Shown piece by piece: positions 1 to 10,946 of a stretch of DNA of 64,000 bases. Under the pieces are notes generated by a model. It ran no database searches and had not been told where the DNA came from. It worked only from the letters and a program-made list of their open reading frames with translations. A program made the position numbers and the translations under genes. Source of the DNA: Hemibagrus wyckioides (lineage: Eukaryota > Chordata > Actinopteri > Siluriformes > Bagridae); NCBI RefSeq assembly GCF_019097595.1, contig NC_080714.1, positions 22,470,259 to 22,534,258 on the forward strand. Direction: 5' to 3'. Numbering within the stretch: position 1 is the stretch's first letter; each line of letters starts with the position of its first letter.

Positions 1-1189
1 CCTTTAAAGTTAATAATGGGAAAGTACATTAGTATTCAAGGCTCATAATAAATGAGCTTGTATTCATAATTTGGAGAATGTACACATACCTATTGATGTT
101 ATTTCAATTGCTGTCTGGAACAATGTGTAATACCATTGTGTAAATGAATATGACATATTATAGTGAATGTATAGTGTGGGGTTGTGTGATATAGTGATAT
201 TAGGACATTATTATAAGAACCATAAGAATGTGGTTCTACTGTTACGATGATTAAGATTCAAGATGAACCTTTATTGCTCTTTAAAGGGTGGAAATTTGTC
301 TTTTCACCTCCTCCATAGTACTATGGTCGTGACTGGTTGATCCAAGGAAGCTGCAAAAAAGGTCCCATTTGATCCATAATTCTTTTTTTAATTTAGCGCG
401 TGAGAATGTTATCTCTGTGCACTGTTAGAAAAGTTAAAAAAAGAAAAAGAAAAAAATCATAAAACATTCAGGAGTTTCAGTTTCGGTTTATACTATAAAT
501 GTTCATCTTGCTAAACTTTATTGCGAGCACATATTAGGTTAGGCTTCCTGGTGCTTTCAGATGTTGGAAAGTCAGCCTCACAGTTGTTAGGTTTCATGCT
601 ATGCTTGAACAGAGGAAGTAAAAGATAATGATGTCTGACTGAAAATCTGATAAGGAGAAAGGACGACCAGTGAACAGATTTATTATCAAATGCAATTTCA
701 TGGTCAAGGCGAGTGAAATTTTGTGCTTCAGCACTTTCTGTCAGATTACTGTTTGGATTTTACACCTACAGGAAAGCATCAGCACCTGTCACCTGTGTTG
801 AGAGGAAACTAGAACTTGATGGATTAGACCATTAAATGAACTGACATGGCAACCTGGAGTACTTAACAAATAATTTGTGTAGTGACAGTAATTTATGGCT
901 CCACCCTAATGATCTTAAATGTAGCTTTACCCAATAACCGTAGCAGCAGTGACAATAGTTTATTCATTTATCTTCTGTAGCATGATGGTGCAATGGATAG
1001 GGATGACACTTCACTTGTCTGTGTTACTGCCCTTGTGGACTCACACCTCTAAAAATTGCTCCCAAATAGGCATTAACATGTGAATAGTATATACCATTCA
1101 GAGTCATAAATCCTGCCTCATTCCCATTGTTCGAAAGAAAAAAAATCTGGCTCCACCATGACTCTGCAGAGGAATGTATAAATTAATCT
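1..1189. other. Upstream noncoding DNA, no gene seen
   Basis: AT-rich single-copy-looking sequence upstream of the PDE4D4 promoter. I see no exon-like open frame, no recognisable repeat and no RNA gene. A-rich runs occur near 430-455. It may hold distal regulatory DNA, but nothing in the sequence shows it. Confidence 0.5.
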
Positions 1190-1368
1190 TTTCCTGGTCA
1201 AGGTCATGGCGCATTCACAGCCTATGCCAGGAACACACTCATTCACACCTAGTAGTGTGAATCCACAAGGAAAACCATGCACACAAAGGGAGAACATGCG
1301 ACACTCCACACATACACCTGAACTGAGGTTTGTACCATGGACTCTGGAGCAGTGATGCAGCAACGCAA
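1190..1368 (-). repeat. Decayed fish interspersed repeat (family R2)
   Basis: Phrases such as CACTCATTCACACCTAG, GGGAGAACATGCG and the closing GGACTCTGGAGCAGTGATGC match, in reverse orientation, the widespread fish repeat that reads 'tgttctcccc...ataaagcggttactga'. Related copies lie at 9827-9945 and 49385-49640. Short open frames across it on both strands are chance. Confidence 0.5.
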
Positions 1369-1399
1369 GCCCACCATGTCATCTCATCTGCCCTTCAAA

Positions 1400-1650
1400 T
1401 CATCCATGTATGTCTGCGTGCCCTGCAGTGTATCTCTATCACATAATCTGCACTGTTCATATTATGTGCACCAGTCTGAAACCTGTGCAGTACCTTCCTC
1501 ACGGACATCATGTGCAACTATCTTCTCCTGTTCTTGTGTTGTTGGTTACTTTACTTTGAAGGGCATGTTACTGTAACACAGGAATCTATTAGTATTTGTA
1601 TACTCTGTATCCTGAAGACATGTGACAATAAAGAGTGAACTCTGTACATC
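1400..1650 (+). mobile_element. Possible LINE 3' tail
   Basis: The stretch ends in ATGTGACAATAAAGAGTGAA, which resembles the '(t)gacaataaag' 3' ends of fish non-LTR retrotransposons, compare the clearer copy at 32670-33043. The body is too decayed to assign a clade. Confidence 0.3.
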
Positions 1651-1739
1651 ATTCACAGGCATGTGCATGTAAGGAATTGTTCTGCTTTGCTGAAAACGTC
1701 ACACAAGTCCTTTCAGACAATAGCATGAATGGTGTGTAG

Positions 1740-2233
1740 AAGCTTACCTAGTAGGCGGATCCCGAGTTCTTTGCCTGGGATGGGAGCTGCTAATGGGCGC
1801 CGCTTTGTTGAAGTGGGCGTGGCCAGTCGCGCGCCTGGGAAGGTTTATAGGCAAGCGCGCTCTCCTGTTCACTACTAAGCTGTAAACGCTGGGTGATTAT
1901 ATGGACTTTAAATTCCTGTAGAAAGAAAGTCGTATTTCTGTAGGTAGCACAAAATAGGATTAAAACATCCAAATATGACTTTGAAGCGAATGAGTAAATA
2001 TTATTCTTCCAGGCGACTGCGGAGAAAATTAAACGCGGTGGAGAATAGCTTAGTGTTATTTATAAGCAGCCATGTTTCACTGTAAAGTGGCTTAATTGAA
2101 TTTTTTGACCATTTAAGGAGTCTCTAACTTTGTGGAACTGACAGCCGTAAGTTACTTTAGGAGCATCGGATAAGTTGTCTGTGCGTGTGTGTGTGTGTTT
2201 TAAATATATTTCTATATACATAAGAGCGCGAGT
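1740..2233 (+). promoter_or_regulatory. pde4d: Probable PDE4D4 promoter and 5'UTR
   Basis: GC and CpG content rise sharply here against an AT-rich background (1795-1862). Visible elements are a GC/KLF-type box GGGCGTGGC (1815-1823) and a TATA-like TTTATAGG (1844-1851), which would place initiation near 1870-1880. A CRE half-site CGTCA sits upstream at 1697-1701. If transcription starts there, the leader carries short upstream ORFs at 1901-1921, 1975-2085 and 2072-2095, and a GT repeat near 2178-2199. Promoter position is inference; an unseen 5' noncoding exon is also possible. Confidence 0.5.
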
Positions 2234-2562
2234 ATGGATGCCGGTGGAGGGGTGAAGGCTCCGTGCCTCGCTCCCAGCAGCGGGGAGAATATTCAAGCTC
2301 CCAAACATCTGTGGAGACAACAGGACCAAGCGGCTCTTCAGCCTCAATCTCAGGCTCAGGTTCACGTTCAGGTTCAGCTCCAGTCTCAGCAGTGCCACGG
2401 AGCGCGGAAGAGCCACCGGGTGAGACAGCGCGGCTTCTCGGACAACGAAAAATACCTCTGTCCGAGGACGATGGAGCGCACGTATGCCGTGGACACCGGC
2501 GGTCGCCCCGGTCTCAAGAAATCCAGGATGTCATGGCCATCGTCCTTTCAAGGACTCCGACG
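2234..2562 (+). CDS. pde4d: pde4d, first coding exon of the PDE4D4-type long isoform
   Basis: Encodes the isoform-specific N-terminus (109 codons plus two bases) of a long cAMP phosphodiesterase 4D. PDE4 enzymes hydrolyse cAMP; the unique N-termini set location and partners. Diagnostic matches to vertebrate PDE4D4 are APKHLWR (residues 22-28), a basic [10 protein letters not shown] segment (66-75) and [20 protein letters not shown] (90-109). Residues 29-53 are Gln/Val/Ser-rich, with no PxxP, where mammals have a polyproline stretch. The ATG has A at -3 and G at +4, and an in-frame TAA lies upstream at 2201-2203. The frame would stop at 2564, but the CG|GTGAGA donor precedes it; splitting Arg-110 after base 2 suits the shared exon that starts the Phe-Asp-Val region. 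UCR1, UCR2 and the catalytic domain lie outside the window. Identity as PDE4D rather than PDE4A rests on the [15 protein letters not shown] wording and on the D5 exon downstream. Confidence 0.93.
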
Positions 2563-2568
2563 GTGAGA
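2563..2568 (+). other. pde4d: 5' splice donor of the PDE4D4 exon
   Basis: ACG|GTGAGA fits the donor consensus. It leaves two bases (CG) of an Arg codon, the same phase as the D5 donor at 34311, as needed for alternative first exons joining one acceptor. Confidence 0.85.
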
Positions 2569-5500
2569 CGCGGGCTTCCGCTCCTTTTCTTCTTCTTCTT
2601 TTTCTTCATGTGGTTTCTTCTCTCTGAGACGCGATGAGAATAAGGAATACGGAGCACCACAATTAGAACCGGTTGATGAGTATCACTCAACCGGACGCGA
2701 ACTTTCTACAGCTACATTTGGTCAAAACAAACAAATAATTAGGGAAGCGCTCTTGAGTCACGTGACCTTTCTTAATCGCTACACTCGGGGTCTCATTCCA
2801 ATTAAATTACACGTGTTACCTTTACCTTGGCTTTACTGCTAAATATGTGCACTGATGATGTTAGTTTAGTACCAGAAATCATAGTTTACTCCCAAACCAT
2901 GGTCCTGGGAGACCCCTTTTTCCCCCGCCTGATCATTTTATGTGCGCACAACATACCTGATTCAGCTTCACCTAATGTAAATTGCTTATGGATTTAAAGT
3001 GGGTGTTGTGGCTGGAGCAGGACCCAATAATGTGCAGGACAGGGGGTTGTCCAGAACCTGTGCATTAAAATGAATGTGATGGAGAGGGGGTGGTCCAGGA
3101 CCAGGGTTAGGAACCTGTGCATTGATAATGTAGTATTAAGAGTACTCCAGGACCATAACTTGGAACCTGTGCATTAAAATGTGAGGCAGGTCTTTTTTGT
3201 TTGTTTGTTTTTTGTTTTTACCAGGGTACCAGTGCACTTAAATGTTAATCTAAGACCATATTTGGTAACCTGTGTTTTATCGGTCTTATTAACTAATCTA
3301 TCCTATTTTTAAGTCTGAATTGTTTAGACTATTTGTGTTATAGCGGAGAGAATACTAAACTTTGCTGGGAAATATACAGATAAATAATTTGATGTATTAT
3401 GTAGCTCACCAGCAAGATCCTTAATAGGGCATAAGCTATGATTCTTTTCTTACATGCAAATACACTTACATGCAAACACATGTGGCAGATGGGTCTGTAG
3501 TATGTGGACATAGATAAACAGATTCTGAGACAATTTCTTTCCTACAGCCTTAAGACAACTATGTAACCAAAGTGCTAGCCGGACGTTTACTCATATTGTA
3601 CGTTTTGTTTGTGCTGTAGTGTGTAAACTACTCTACTGCACTCTTTATTTGCCCACCAGTCTTTTTGCCTATGTTAATATTAACATATTACATTATTCTT
3701 ACCTTCCTTGTCACAACTCGCTGCTATTACCGTAATGCACAATTCAATAAATAGTTTGCTATTTACTGCTTTTTATTTATACGTAATCAATTAGCTTTAT
3801 ATTTCTTTCATTTATTTTTGTTTTACCTTTGTGTTTTATTTTTCTCCTTACTTCTAGTTGTTTTGCACCTGAAGAGAACTTGTAATTGTATATTGGTGCT
3901 TTTCCTTCTCGGTGCTCTAACATGTGTGATTGAGAATAAAATGGGTGCGGTAGAGAAGGAACTGTACCAAAATATTTAGTGCAGTGCAGTGCAATAGGAC
4001 TCTAGGGGAATAACTGGGAAAACACTTGTGCCTAAAGACCTAAGCATATACAGATCCCCCTCCTGTGAAGTTATTTCAGTCATGACCTCCTTCAGGCTGG
4101 AAATGGGGATGAATGTAATAATCTAGAAGCCAGTTCATGGGCAAATGAGTTCTCTACTTTTAACTCTCTGTTTGCATATGTTTTGTATATAGACAGCATT
4201 ACGCCTAACGTGTTAGCTCAAAGTACTGTCAACTACAAGATGGTTTCATGGACGAAAAAAACATCTTCAATTTCACCTGTTGTCTTTGTTTTAAATGAAG
4301 ACCTTGCTCTGCTTTAATAAGCAAATGCATCAAGGTTATATTGAGCACAAACTGAAAAGTTCTGTCATGCTGCCCGTCTTTATGGCCGTAATTGCTTTTT
4401 AAGTCAATTTACAATCCATTTACTCATTACAAGAGATGATTTTTAGAGAGAATGAACCTGACACTCATTTTAGACACATTAGGTCCCCTGACTCATCCAT
4501 GAGCAATATAGGACACTAGGAGTTTGATTTTTATATATATATACATATATATATATATAAAAGATGAATCCCTGAATATATGAATGGCCTATAGAAATGA
4601 TTCAGGGTTGTTATTTTTTTATAGAAGTTCACAGCATTATGTCTTGGCTTTCAAGAAAAAATAAAAAGACCTACACTATAAAAGATTCAAAGATTTGATT
4701 CAGTCCCTCGTTTTATGATAAAGATTATTTCCACTCTCATGATGAGCAATTATGCGAAAGTAGCCTCTTTGAAAAGCTAGAGAACGGAGACATTTTGTCA
4801 CATACAATGGAAATGATGTACTTTGTTTACAGTAAATTTAATTGACTGATTAACCCCTTAAATCCTTTGACAGGTCCAGGCTTAAATTTCTAAGTTTCCT
4901 ATTCATTACTGCGTTTACAGAATAATAGACGGCATTTTAAGATAGAAACCTAGAAAGAAAATGAAACGGCACTATTAGCTAACAAAATGAGAACAAATCA
5001 CAATCATGCTTTCACTAAAAGCCACCTTGGGTGGATTATGTCTCATTGTAGCTTCTGTCTTTTCCGTCACTAATCACAACTCGTGATTAATCTACAAATA
5101 CGTAAAATCTTAATGCCGTACTGTTATACAAATGAAATACAAATGAAACATGTTTTCAAATGAATTTCTTTGGTTTAATCAACATCAGACAACAGCATGA
5201 ATATAGTTTTATACACAGAGGGATCTTTTTTTCCAGAGTGAAGAATATGAAGTTGTAACCACAGGCAGTTTCTGAGTTGAATTCAACATTACATTTAATA
5301 ATTTATAGAAGCAGTTTGTAGGCCCAATATGTCCTACTTTATCAACCCTTGCAAATAATCATTGTGCAGTCTGTGCTGAAGAAAGAGTTGCTCAGCCTTT
5401 ATCCAGCTTCATTAATATAAAGTGTGAACAGCATAATCTGTGATATGTACCCTGGAGCGACACACTGACTTATTTTGCAAAATTAAAAACAATGAAAGAC

Positions 5501-6354
5501 CTACATTGTTGGCAACGTTGTATGTTGATCTGTTGAGGCGATTATGCAATTACTTACACTAGACAGTGTTGTATCAGACATGATTTTATCATCAGAAATG
5601 CCAGTTGAAGCAGTGTAATGGTTTCCATTTCAGCACTGCATCATTATTAATTCAGTTATCTCTAATAGTCCCTAACTGTTGTGGATCCCCATGTCATTGT
5701 GGAACTTTTGCTGGAAAGTAGGAAAGGGACTGGCAGCAGTGTGGACGATGACGTGCATCGCCTTCTGCTATTCTTGTCAAAGCTAAAGCTTCTTGATGTG
5801 TTTGGGAAGCCTGAGGAGACGTTCACTTATTACTGAGCCTTGTTTCTCACAGTACCTGCAGTGTGTGTGTGCGTGTGTGTAGTGACCAAAGAGCTGATAC
5901 AAGCATCAAAGTATGACTGGCTCGCTCTAAATATCTGTCACGTGTCTCAAGTGCTTGGTTAATGCCGGTGTTCTTAATAAGCATTTATATTCATATAATA
6001 GTCCAGAACATAGGTTTCAATATAGTATTTTTTTTGTGCACAAATCACACATTTTTTCCCCATATTTTTATGGTTGCTTATCTTCTGCATAGTCCTAAGT
6101 AATTCGAATTAATTTGAGGATTGCAGATGGATGGTCGAGTCACTGTATAATTAAAACCTACCACTGTTTACATTGGGTCTCGCAGCCGGGAAGATGATCG
6201 AGATCTTGTGAAGGTGACTCTGACTTCGGTGGCAGGCTTTCGGAGAAAGACAGAGTGATCTATTTAGTCACTCCATGCCATCTTTAAAGTGAACAGTCCA
6301 TATCTGTCAGTATATTGTCAGCATAATCAGTCTTATTGTAGAGCAGGACATGTT
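2569..6354 (+). other. pde4d: Intron, 5' part; no gene seen
   Basis: Intron of D4 transcripts. E-box palindromes CACGTG occur at about 2759-2764 and 2811-2816, just behind the exon. A degenerate tandem repeat lies at 3040-3190, AT-rich sequence at 3590-3960 ends like a retroelement tail (GAGAATAAAATGGG), and a TA run sits at 4531-4560. A GT tract is near 5862-5880. Nothing coding is recognised. Confidence 0.5.
3040..3190. repeat. Degenerate short tandem repeat
   Basis: The phrase CCTGTGCATT recurs three times (about 3056, 3113, 3166) with 'ccaggacca'-type wording before the second and third copies, giving periods of about 53-57 bp. Copies differ at several bases, so it is an old duplication. 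Confidence 0.55.
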
Positions 6355-7480
6355 TACACTCACTGAGCACTTTATTGCGAACACCTGTACACCTACACCT
6401 TCATGCAATTATTTAATCATCCAATCATGCGGCAATAGTGCAGCGCATAAAATTGTGCAGATACGGGCCAGCAGCTTCGGTTAATGTTCACCATTAATCA
6501 TCTATTACAGTGGGGCACAATGTAGTCTGAGTGATTTTGTCTGTGGCCAGATGGGCTGGTGTGAGTATTTCTGTAAATGCTGATCTCCTGGGATTTTTAT
6601 ATTTCTAGAGTTTCATTTTAGTGGTTCATTAAAGAAAACAAAAACAGACAGTGATTCAAGATTTGATTTATTTGTCATGTACACTGTTATATACAGTATA
6701 TAACTAGCAGTGAAATGAAAACCTGGCCCACTTCTGTACTGAAGAATGGAAATGCCTTGTTGATGAATTGATCTGACAGAAAGGCTTCAGTAACTCAGAT
6801 ATCACTCTGTACATTTACGATGAGCTGAAAAGCATCTCATAATGCACAACATATAAAACCTTGAGGCAGATAAGCTATAACAGCAGAAGCATGGTGGGTT
6901 CCACGTTTGTCAGCCAAGAACAGAAAGCTGACACTGCAGTAGGCACAGGCTCACCAGGAAAAATGTAGTCTGGTCTGATGAATTTCAGTTTCCGCATGAA
7001 TCAATGGACCCAACCTGCATTTTGTCAGTAGTCAAGCTGAATGGTTTTTTTTGGCGCACTTTGGGCATGTTAATAACCATCATCAACTGAATGCCACCGT
7101 CTGTTTGAGTATCGTCACTAACCATTTGGATTCACTCATCTCCACATTTGACCCTCTTCTAACGGCTACTTCCAGCATAATAATGCACAAAGCAAAAGTT
7201 GTCTCAGACTGGGTTCCTGAACGTGACAATGTGCTCATTGTTCTGCAGTGGCCTTCCCAGTAACCAGATCTGAATTCAGTGGAACTGCTTGTAAATGTGG
7301 AAAAGTAGGAGATTTGCAGGAAATTCACAGGAATTGCGTGATGAAGTCCTGTCAACTTGGAGCAGAATCTCAGATGAATGTTTCCATTCTTGTAGAATCC
7401 TTTAGAATCCAAACCATTGAGGACTGAGCCTGTTTTGAGAGCAATGCTCAGTATAGTGTTCCTAATAAAAAGTGCTTATT
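6355..7480 (+). mobile_element. Decayed near full-length Tc1-like transposon
   Basis: The left end CACTGAGCACTTTATTGCGA and right end TGTTCCTAATAAAAAGTGCT are the inverted termini of a common fish Tc1-like family. Between them the transposase gene is recognisable in order: the ATTTCTGTAAATGCTGATCTCC segment of the helix-turn-helix, a GACAGAAAGGCTTCAGTAAC segment, 'GTAGTCTGGTCTGATGAATT' (the region before the catalytic Asp), 'TGGCTACTTCCAGCATAATAATGCAC' in part, and TGGCCTTCCCAGTAACCAGA. Frameshifts, stops and deletions are frequent, so it is a dead copy. The short frames at 7051-7412 are fragments of this pseudogene. A LINE tail interrupts it at about 6654-6735. Confidence 0.85.
6654..6735 (-). 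mobile_element. LINE 3'-tail fragment nested in the Tc1 copy
   Basis: ATTCAAGATTTGATTTATTT followed by GTCATGTACACTGTTATATA and CAGTGAAATGAAAACCTGG is shared with copies at 30541-30790 and 53118-53350. On the minus strand it reads as a non-LTR retrotransposon 3' end (tttcactg...gacaaataaa...cttgaat). Tc1 sequence resumes after it, so it inserted later. Confidence 0.6.
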
Positions 7481-7970
7481 GTGTGTGTATACTTGTCAGC
7501 ATTATATCTCCTAAACTTGAAGAAGAAAAAGGTCTAGATGAATGTTTCTTAATTGCGTCTAATGCAAGATACAGTGAAGCAATTAACATCACGCCATGCT
7601 TTTTGGAATTTTTTTTTTTTTTTTTGGCTAAACAGGTGCTCTGGACCTCCATTTTGGCTCAAGATGCCAAGATCTATATGACTTTAGAAGTGGATGTATT
7701 ATGGAGCATAGACAGCAGGAGCTTCAGTTAGGAAGACTTTTCAACTGGCTGAGTTTCAATAGCAACAGTGACTAAAGGGAAAGCTATAATCAGATCTTCG
7801 AGAAAAAACATCACTTATTACGGTTGGGTTGGAAATTTTTGGTTGCGAGTGGGCACATCCAGGCCATATTCAGAGCTGACCACTTAAAGTGAGTGATTTA
7901 AATCCAGAAGGTTTGTCAGTGTTTACATATGGAAAGTGTTCATGTTCACTGTTTGATTAAGTTGATTTTT

Positions 7971-8067
7971 ACTGAAATCTTCTGCCCAAGAAGAACCCAT
8001 TTACCATGGAAGCATGAATCACATGCTTACATGGTAAATGGGTTCTTCTTGGGCAGAAGATTTCAGT
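7971..8067. repeat. 97-nt near-perfect hairpin (inverted repeat)
   Basis: Arm 7971-8016 and arm 8022-8067 are 46-nt reverse complements with a single mismatch (G8009 against A8029) and a 5-nt loop (8017-8021, AATCA). The outer 38 bp are exact. No known element or microRNA is recognised in the arms. The open frame running over it is chance. Confidence 0.9.
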
Positions 8068-9698
8068 TTTCAGTAGTTTCTAGACCAATGGTTTTTAATG
8101 CTGCTTTATGTAATACAATGTCGCATAAAAAGCAGAACATGATATAAAAATGACAAATAAAAACAATCTGATGAAATATCAATGAGAAGATGGCAAGCAG
8201 TGAAGTAAACGTCTAATAGGAGTCTAGTATATTGCCAGTGCATTACTGCATGACTAGACCTAGTTATTATCACATTAATCACTGCAGATTTGTTAATTGA
8301 ACTAAGTATTCAACGCTCATTATTCAGAAGCTTAGAAAATATTGCTTGGTCTAACACATTCTGTTATCTTGTGCTGAAAGTTAATGGTGAACGTAATGAA
8401 GCCAGAAGATGCGAGGTCATGAAGTCATAATGTGTGCACAGGCTATTTTATCAGAATTTTAATTTTGAGTTGTTGAGTCGCTAAAATAATAGCAAAGATT
8501 TTGTTAATTCAATGTGATTTCCTTTATAGTAAAGACAGTGGCACTGTGTAAGGAAAAATGAGTAGCTGTTCTTCAGGTGACTGAGAATGTAGGACGTGAT
8601 AGCAAAAACAATTTGTCAACATTCGAGGGATATCAGAATACGGAATTCCCAATGGAGGGAATATCTTGTTTATCTTTTTGGTGTTCAATGCCTTCAGTAC
8701 AGTTTCAGAGAGTTCTAGAAACTAGGAGAAAGTGCACTGGAGCTGTTCTGGCTTCTTGTGGTGGCACAAATCAATATGTTGATTTTTCAAGTTTTTCCCT
8801 GACTAAAGTTTTTTAAAAATAATTAATGAATAAATCAGGGATAATGCTGTTGCAGTTTTTGTCCTCAAAATGTATTGTGCAGTCTGTACAGACATAGACA
8901 TCACCTTCTGGGATTTGATTCAGCAGAGAATACTGCTCTTTTGATTATCCATCTCTCAAACTGTAGCCTGCTGGGACTGGGAAGATTTTTTTTCTCTTGG
9001 CCGTTGGATTCCCAGCTTCCACCATGTTGTCATGTCTATTGATTCCATTGTAGCTTCTCTGCCCTGCTGAGTTTACCCCAGCCAAGCCCAGCTGAGAGTC
9101 TGTCACACTGATTCGTTACTGTCTGAGCACAGTACAGAGCAGTCTGAGCGGTGTTCTTACACAGTGAAAAAAATGGGGTTAAAAATATAGAAAGGAGATT
9201 GTAAAGAGCGTATAGAAATAATTTGCCAGGCTTTGTTCAAGCGAACTATTTGAACAGATCAATCAAGCTCCATAGACAAAGTGCTATTGATCACCACCTG
9301 GATAGCTGATCTACATAGAGCTTACGCAGATCCTGCTTTTGATTGGTGTGTATCAATGTCCAAAACATGCCGCTGAACCATAGCCAGACGTAGCATGTGC
9401 AGGAATTTTAAAATGTTTGCAGTAATGAGTGGCTTTAGCACGTCTCAGTGGGCTTTCCTTTTACTCTGGCATTCTGATGCCATCTGGTAGAGATGAGTCG
9501 CACAATCCGCTCTTGATTTTATCCGCCAACAGATGTGTTTAATTTGAGAGGAAGTTATTAATTAGACAGGCTGCCCCTGAACATGTGTCTTTATTTTCTA
9601 TGCAAGCTGCAGGAAGAAAGTTTAAAGGATGGCTTTAGTTGAGTTTGAGGAAAATTCCAGTTTGATCCAGAGCTCTGGGTACTGTCTGTTCTCCCAGT
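8068..9698 (+). other. pde4d: Intron, no gene seen
   Basis: AT-rich intronic DNA with no repeat or exon that I recognise. A short open frame at 8577-8816 has no familiar motif. Confidence 0.45.
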
Positions 9699-9792
9699 GT
9701 CAACACGGGTTCTCAAGGTCAAGGTTCTCTAGAGTCCTTGGTTCTCTAGAGTCAACACGGGTTCTCAACCTCAAGGTTCTCTAGAGTCCTTG
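9699..9792. repeat. Two-copy 52-bp tandem duplication
   Basis: The unit starting GTCAACACGGGTTCTCAA begins at 9699 and again at 9751, followed each time by CAAGGTTCTCTAGAGTCCTT. Copies differ by very few bases, so the duplication is recent. Confidence 0.85.
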
Positions 9793-9826
9793 TACCTTCC
9801 AGAAATATTCCACTAGGTGGATTGGG

Positions 9827-9945
9827 GATTTCTATGTACTCTAGGCAATTGCCTGTAGGTGTGTATTCCAGCCTCACACCCAGTGTTGCTGGGGTTGGCT
9901 TTAGATCCCTGTGACCTTGACCAGGATAAAGTGGTTACTGATGAT
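9827..9945 (+). repeat. Fish interspersed repeat fragment (family R2)
   Basis: Contains CACCCAGTGTTGCTGGGGTT and CCTTGACCAGGATAAAGTGG followed by TTACTGATGATGTATGA, the 3' end of the R2 repeat. The same ending occurs at 49610-49640. Confidence 0.65.
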
Positions 9946-10129
9946 GTATGAAGGAAAGAAAAACCCAAGGTGAAGTGCTTCTCACATTCTGGCTGATGTT
10001 AATACAATGTCTGCTCAAAAAACAAATTCAGTCCTAGTTTCCATGAATGGGAGAACAGAAAACACTGTGGACCACCAACATCTAAACCTGTCAACACAAG
10101 GAGGAGCCAATAATATTAACTCTCAGTCA

Positions 10130-10946
10130 TTTTGCCTGCCAGTTCAGAATGGTCTCTCCAGTTGTTTTGGACGGGGTACTTATATTGAAGGTTGTATTTA
10201 TTTATTTTTTTATTTTTTTATTTTATTATTATTTATTATTTATTTTTATTTTTTGCCTGTCAGTTCAGAACGGTCTCTCCAGTTGTTTTGGATAGGGTAC
10301 TTATATTGAAGGTTGTATTTATTTATTTCATTTTTTTGTATTAATTTTTTATTTTTTTGTAATTTTTTAAAATTTTATTTATTTATTTTTATTTTGGATG
10401 GGGTATTTATATTGAAGGTTATATTTATTTATTTGTTTGTTTTATTATTTTTGTTTATTATTTTTTATTTATTTTGTTAGTTTTTTTATTTTTTGCCTGT
10501 CAGTTCAGAACGGTCTCTCCAGTTGTTTTCGACAGGGTACTTATATTGAAGGTTGTATTTATTTATTTAATTTTTTTGTATTATTTTTTATTTTTTTGTA
10601 TTTTTATATTTTTTGTTTATTTTTATTTTGGATGGGGTACTTATATTGAAGGTTATATTTATTTATTTATATATTTTTATTTATTTTGTTGTTTTTTTTT
10701 TTATTTTTTGTCTGTCAGTTCAGAACGGTCTCTCCAGTTGTTTTGGATAGGACGTTTTGAATGTTTTTTTGTAATTTTTAATTTTATTTTTTTATTTTGG
10801 ATAGGGTACTTATATTGAAAGTTATATTTATTTATTTAATTTATTTTGTTTGTTTTTTTATTTTTTGCATGTCAATTCAGAATGGTCTCTCCAGTTGTTT
10901 TGGATAGGGCACTTATATTGAAGGTTGAATTTATTTATTTAATTTT
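10130..10946 (+). repeat. AT-rich minisatellite with higher-order structure
   Basis: A core TCAGTTCAGAACGGTCTCTC + CAGTTGTTTTGGATAGGGTA + CTTATATTGAAGGTTGTATT recurs with T/A-rich filler. Full cores start near 10132, 10252, 10493, 10707 and 10866. Between them lie half-units that keep only TTTTGGATGGGGTACTTATA and lack the TCAGTTCAGAACGG part (near 10394, 10625 and 10795). The open frames here (10437-10818 and 10846-11061) are repeat artefacts. Confidence 0.9.

Noticed and set aside
2263..2637. 124-codon open frame overlapping the D4 exon
   Set aside because: It is the other frame of the hexamer-rich exon (Ser/Gly repeat) and runs through the splice donor; the D4 frame matches known PDE4D4 peptides.
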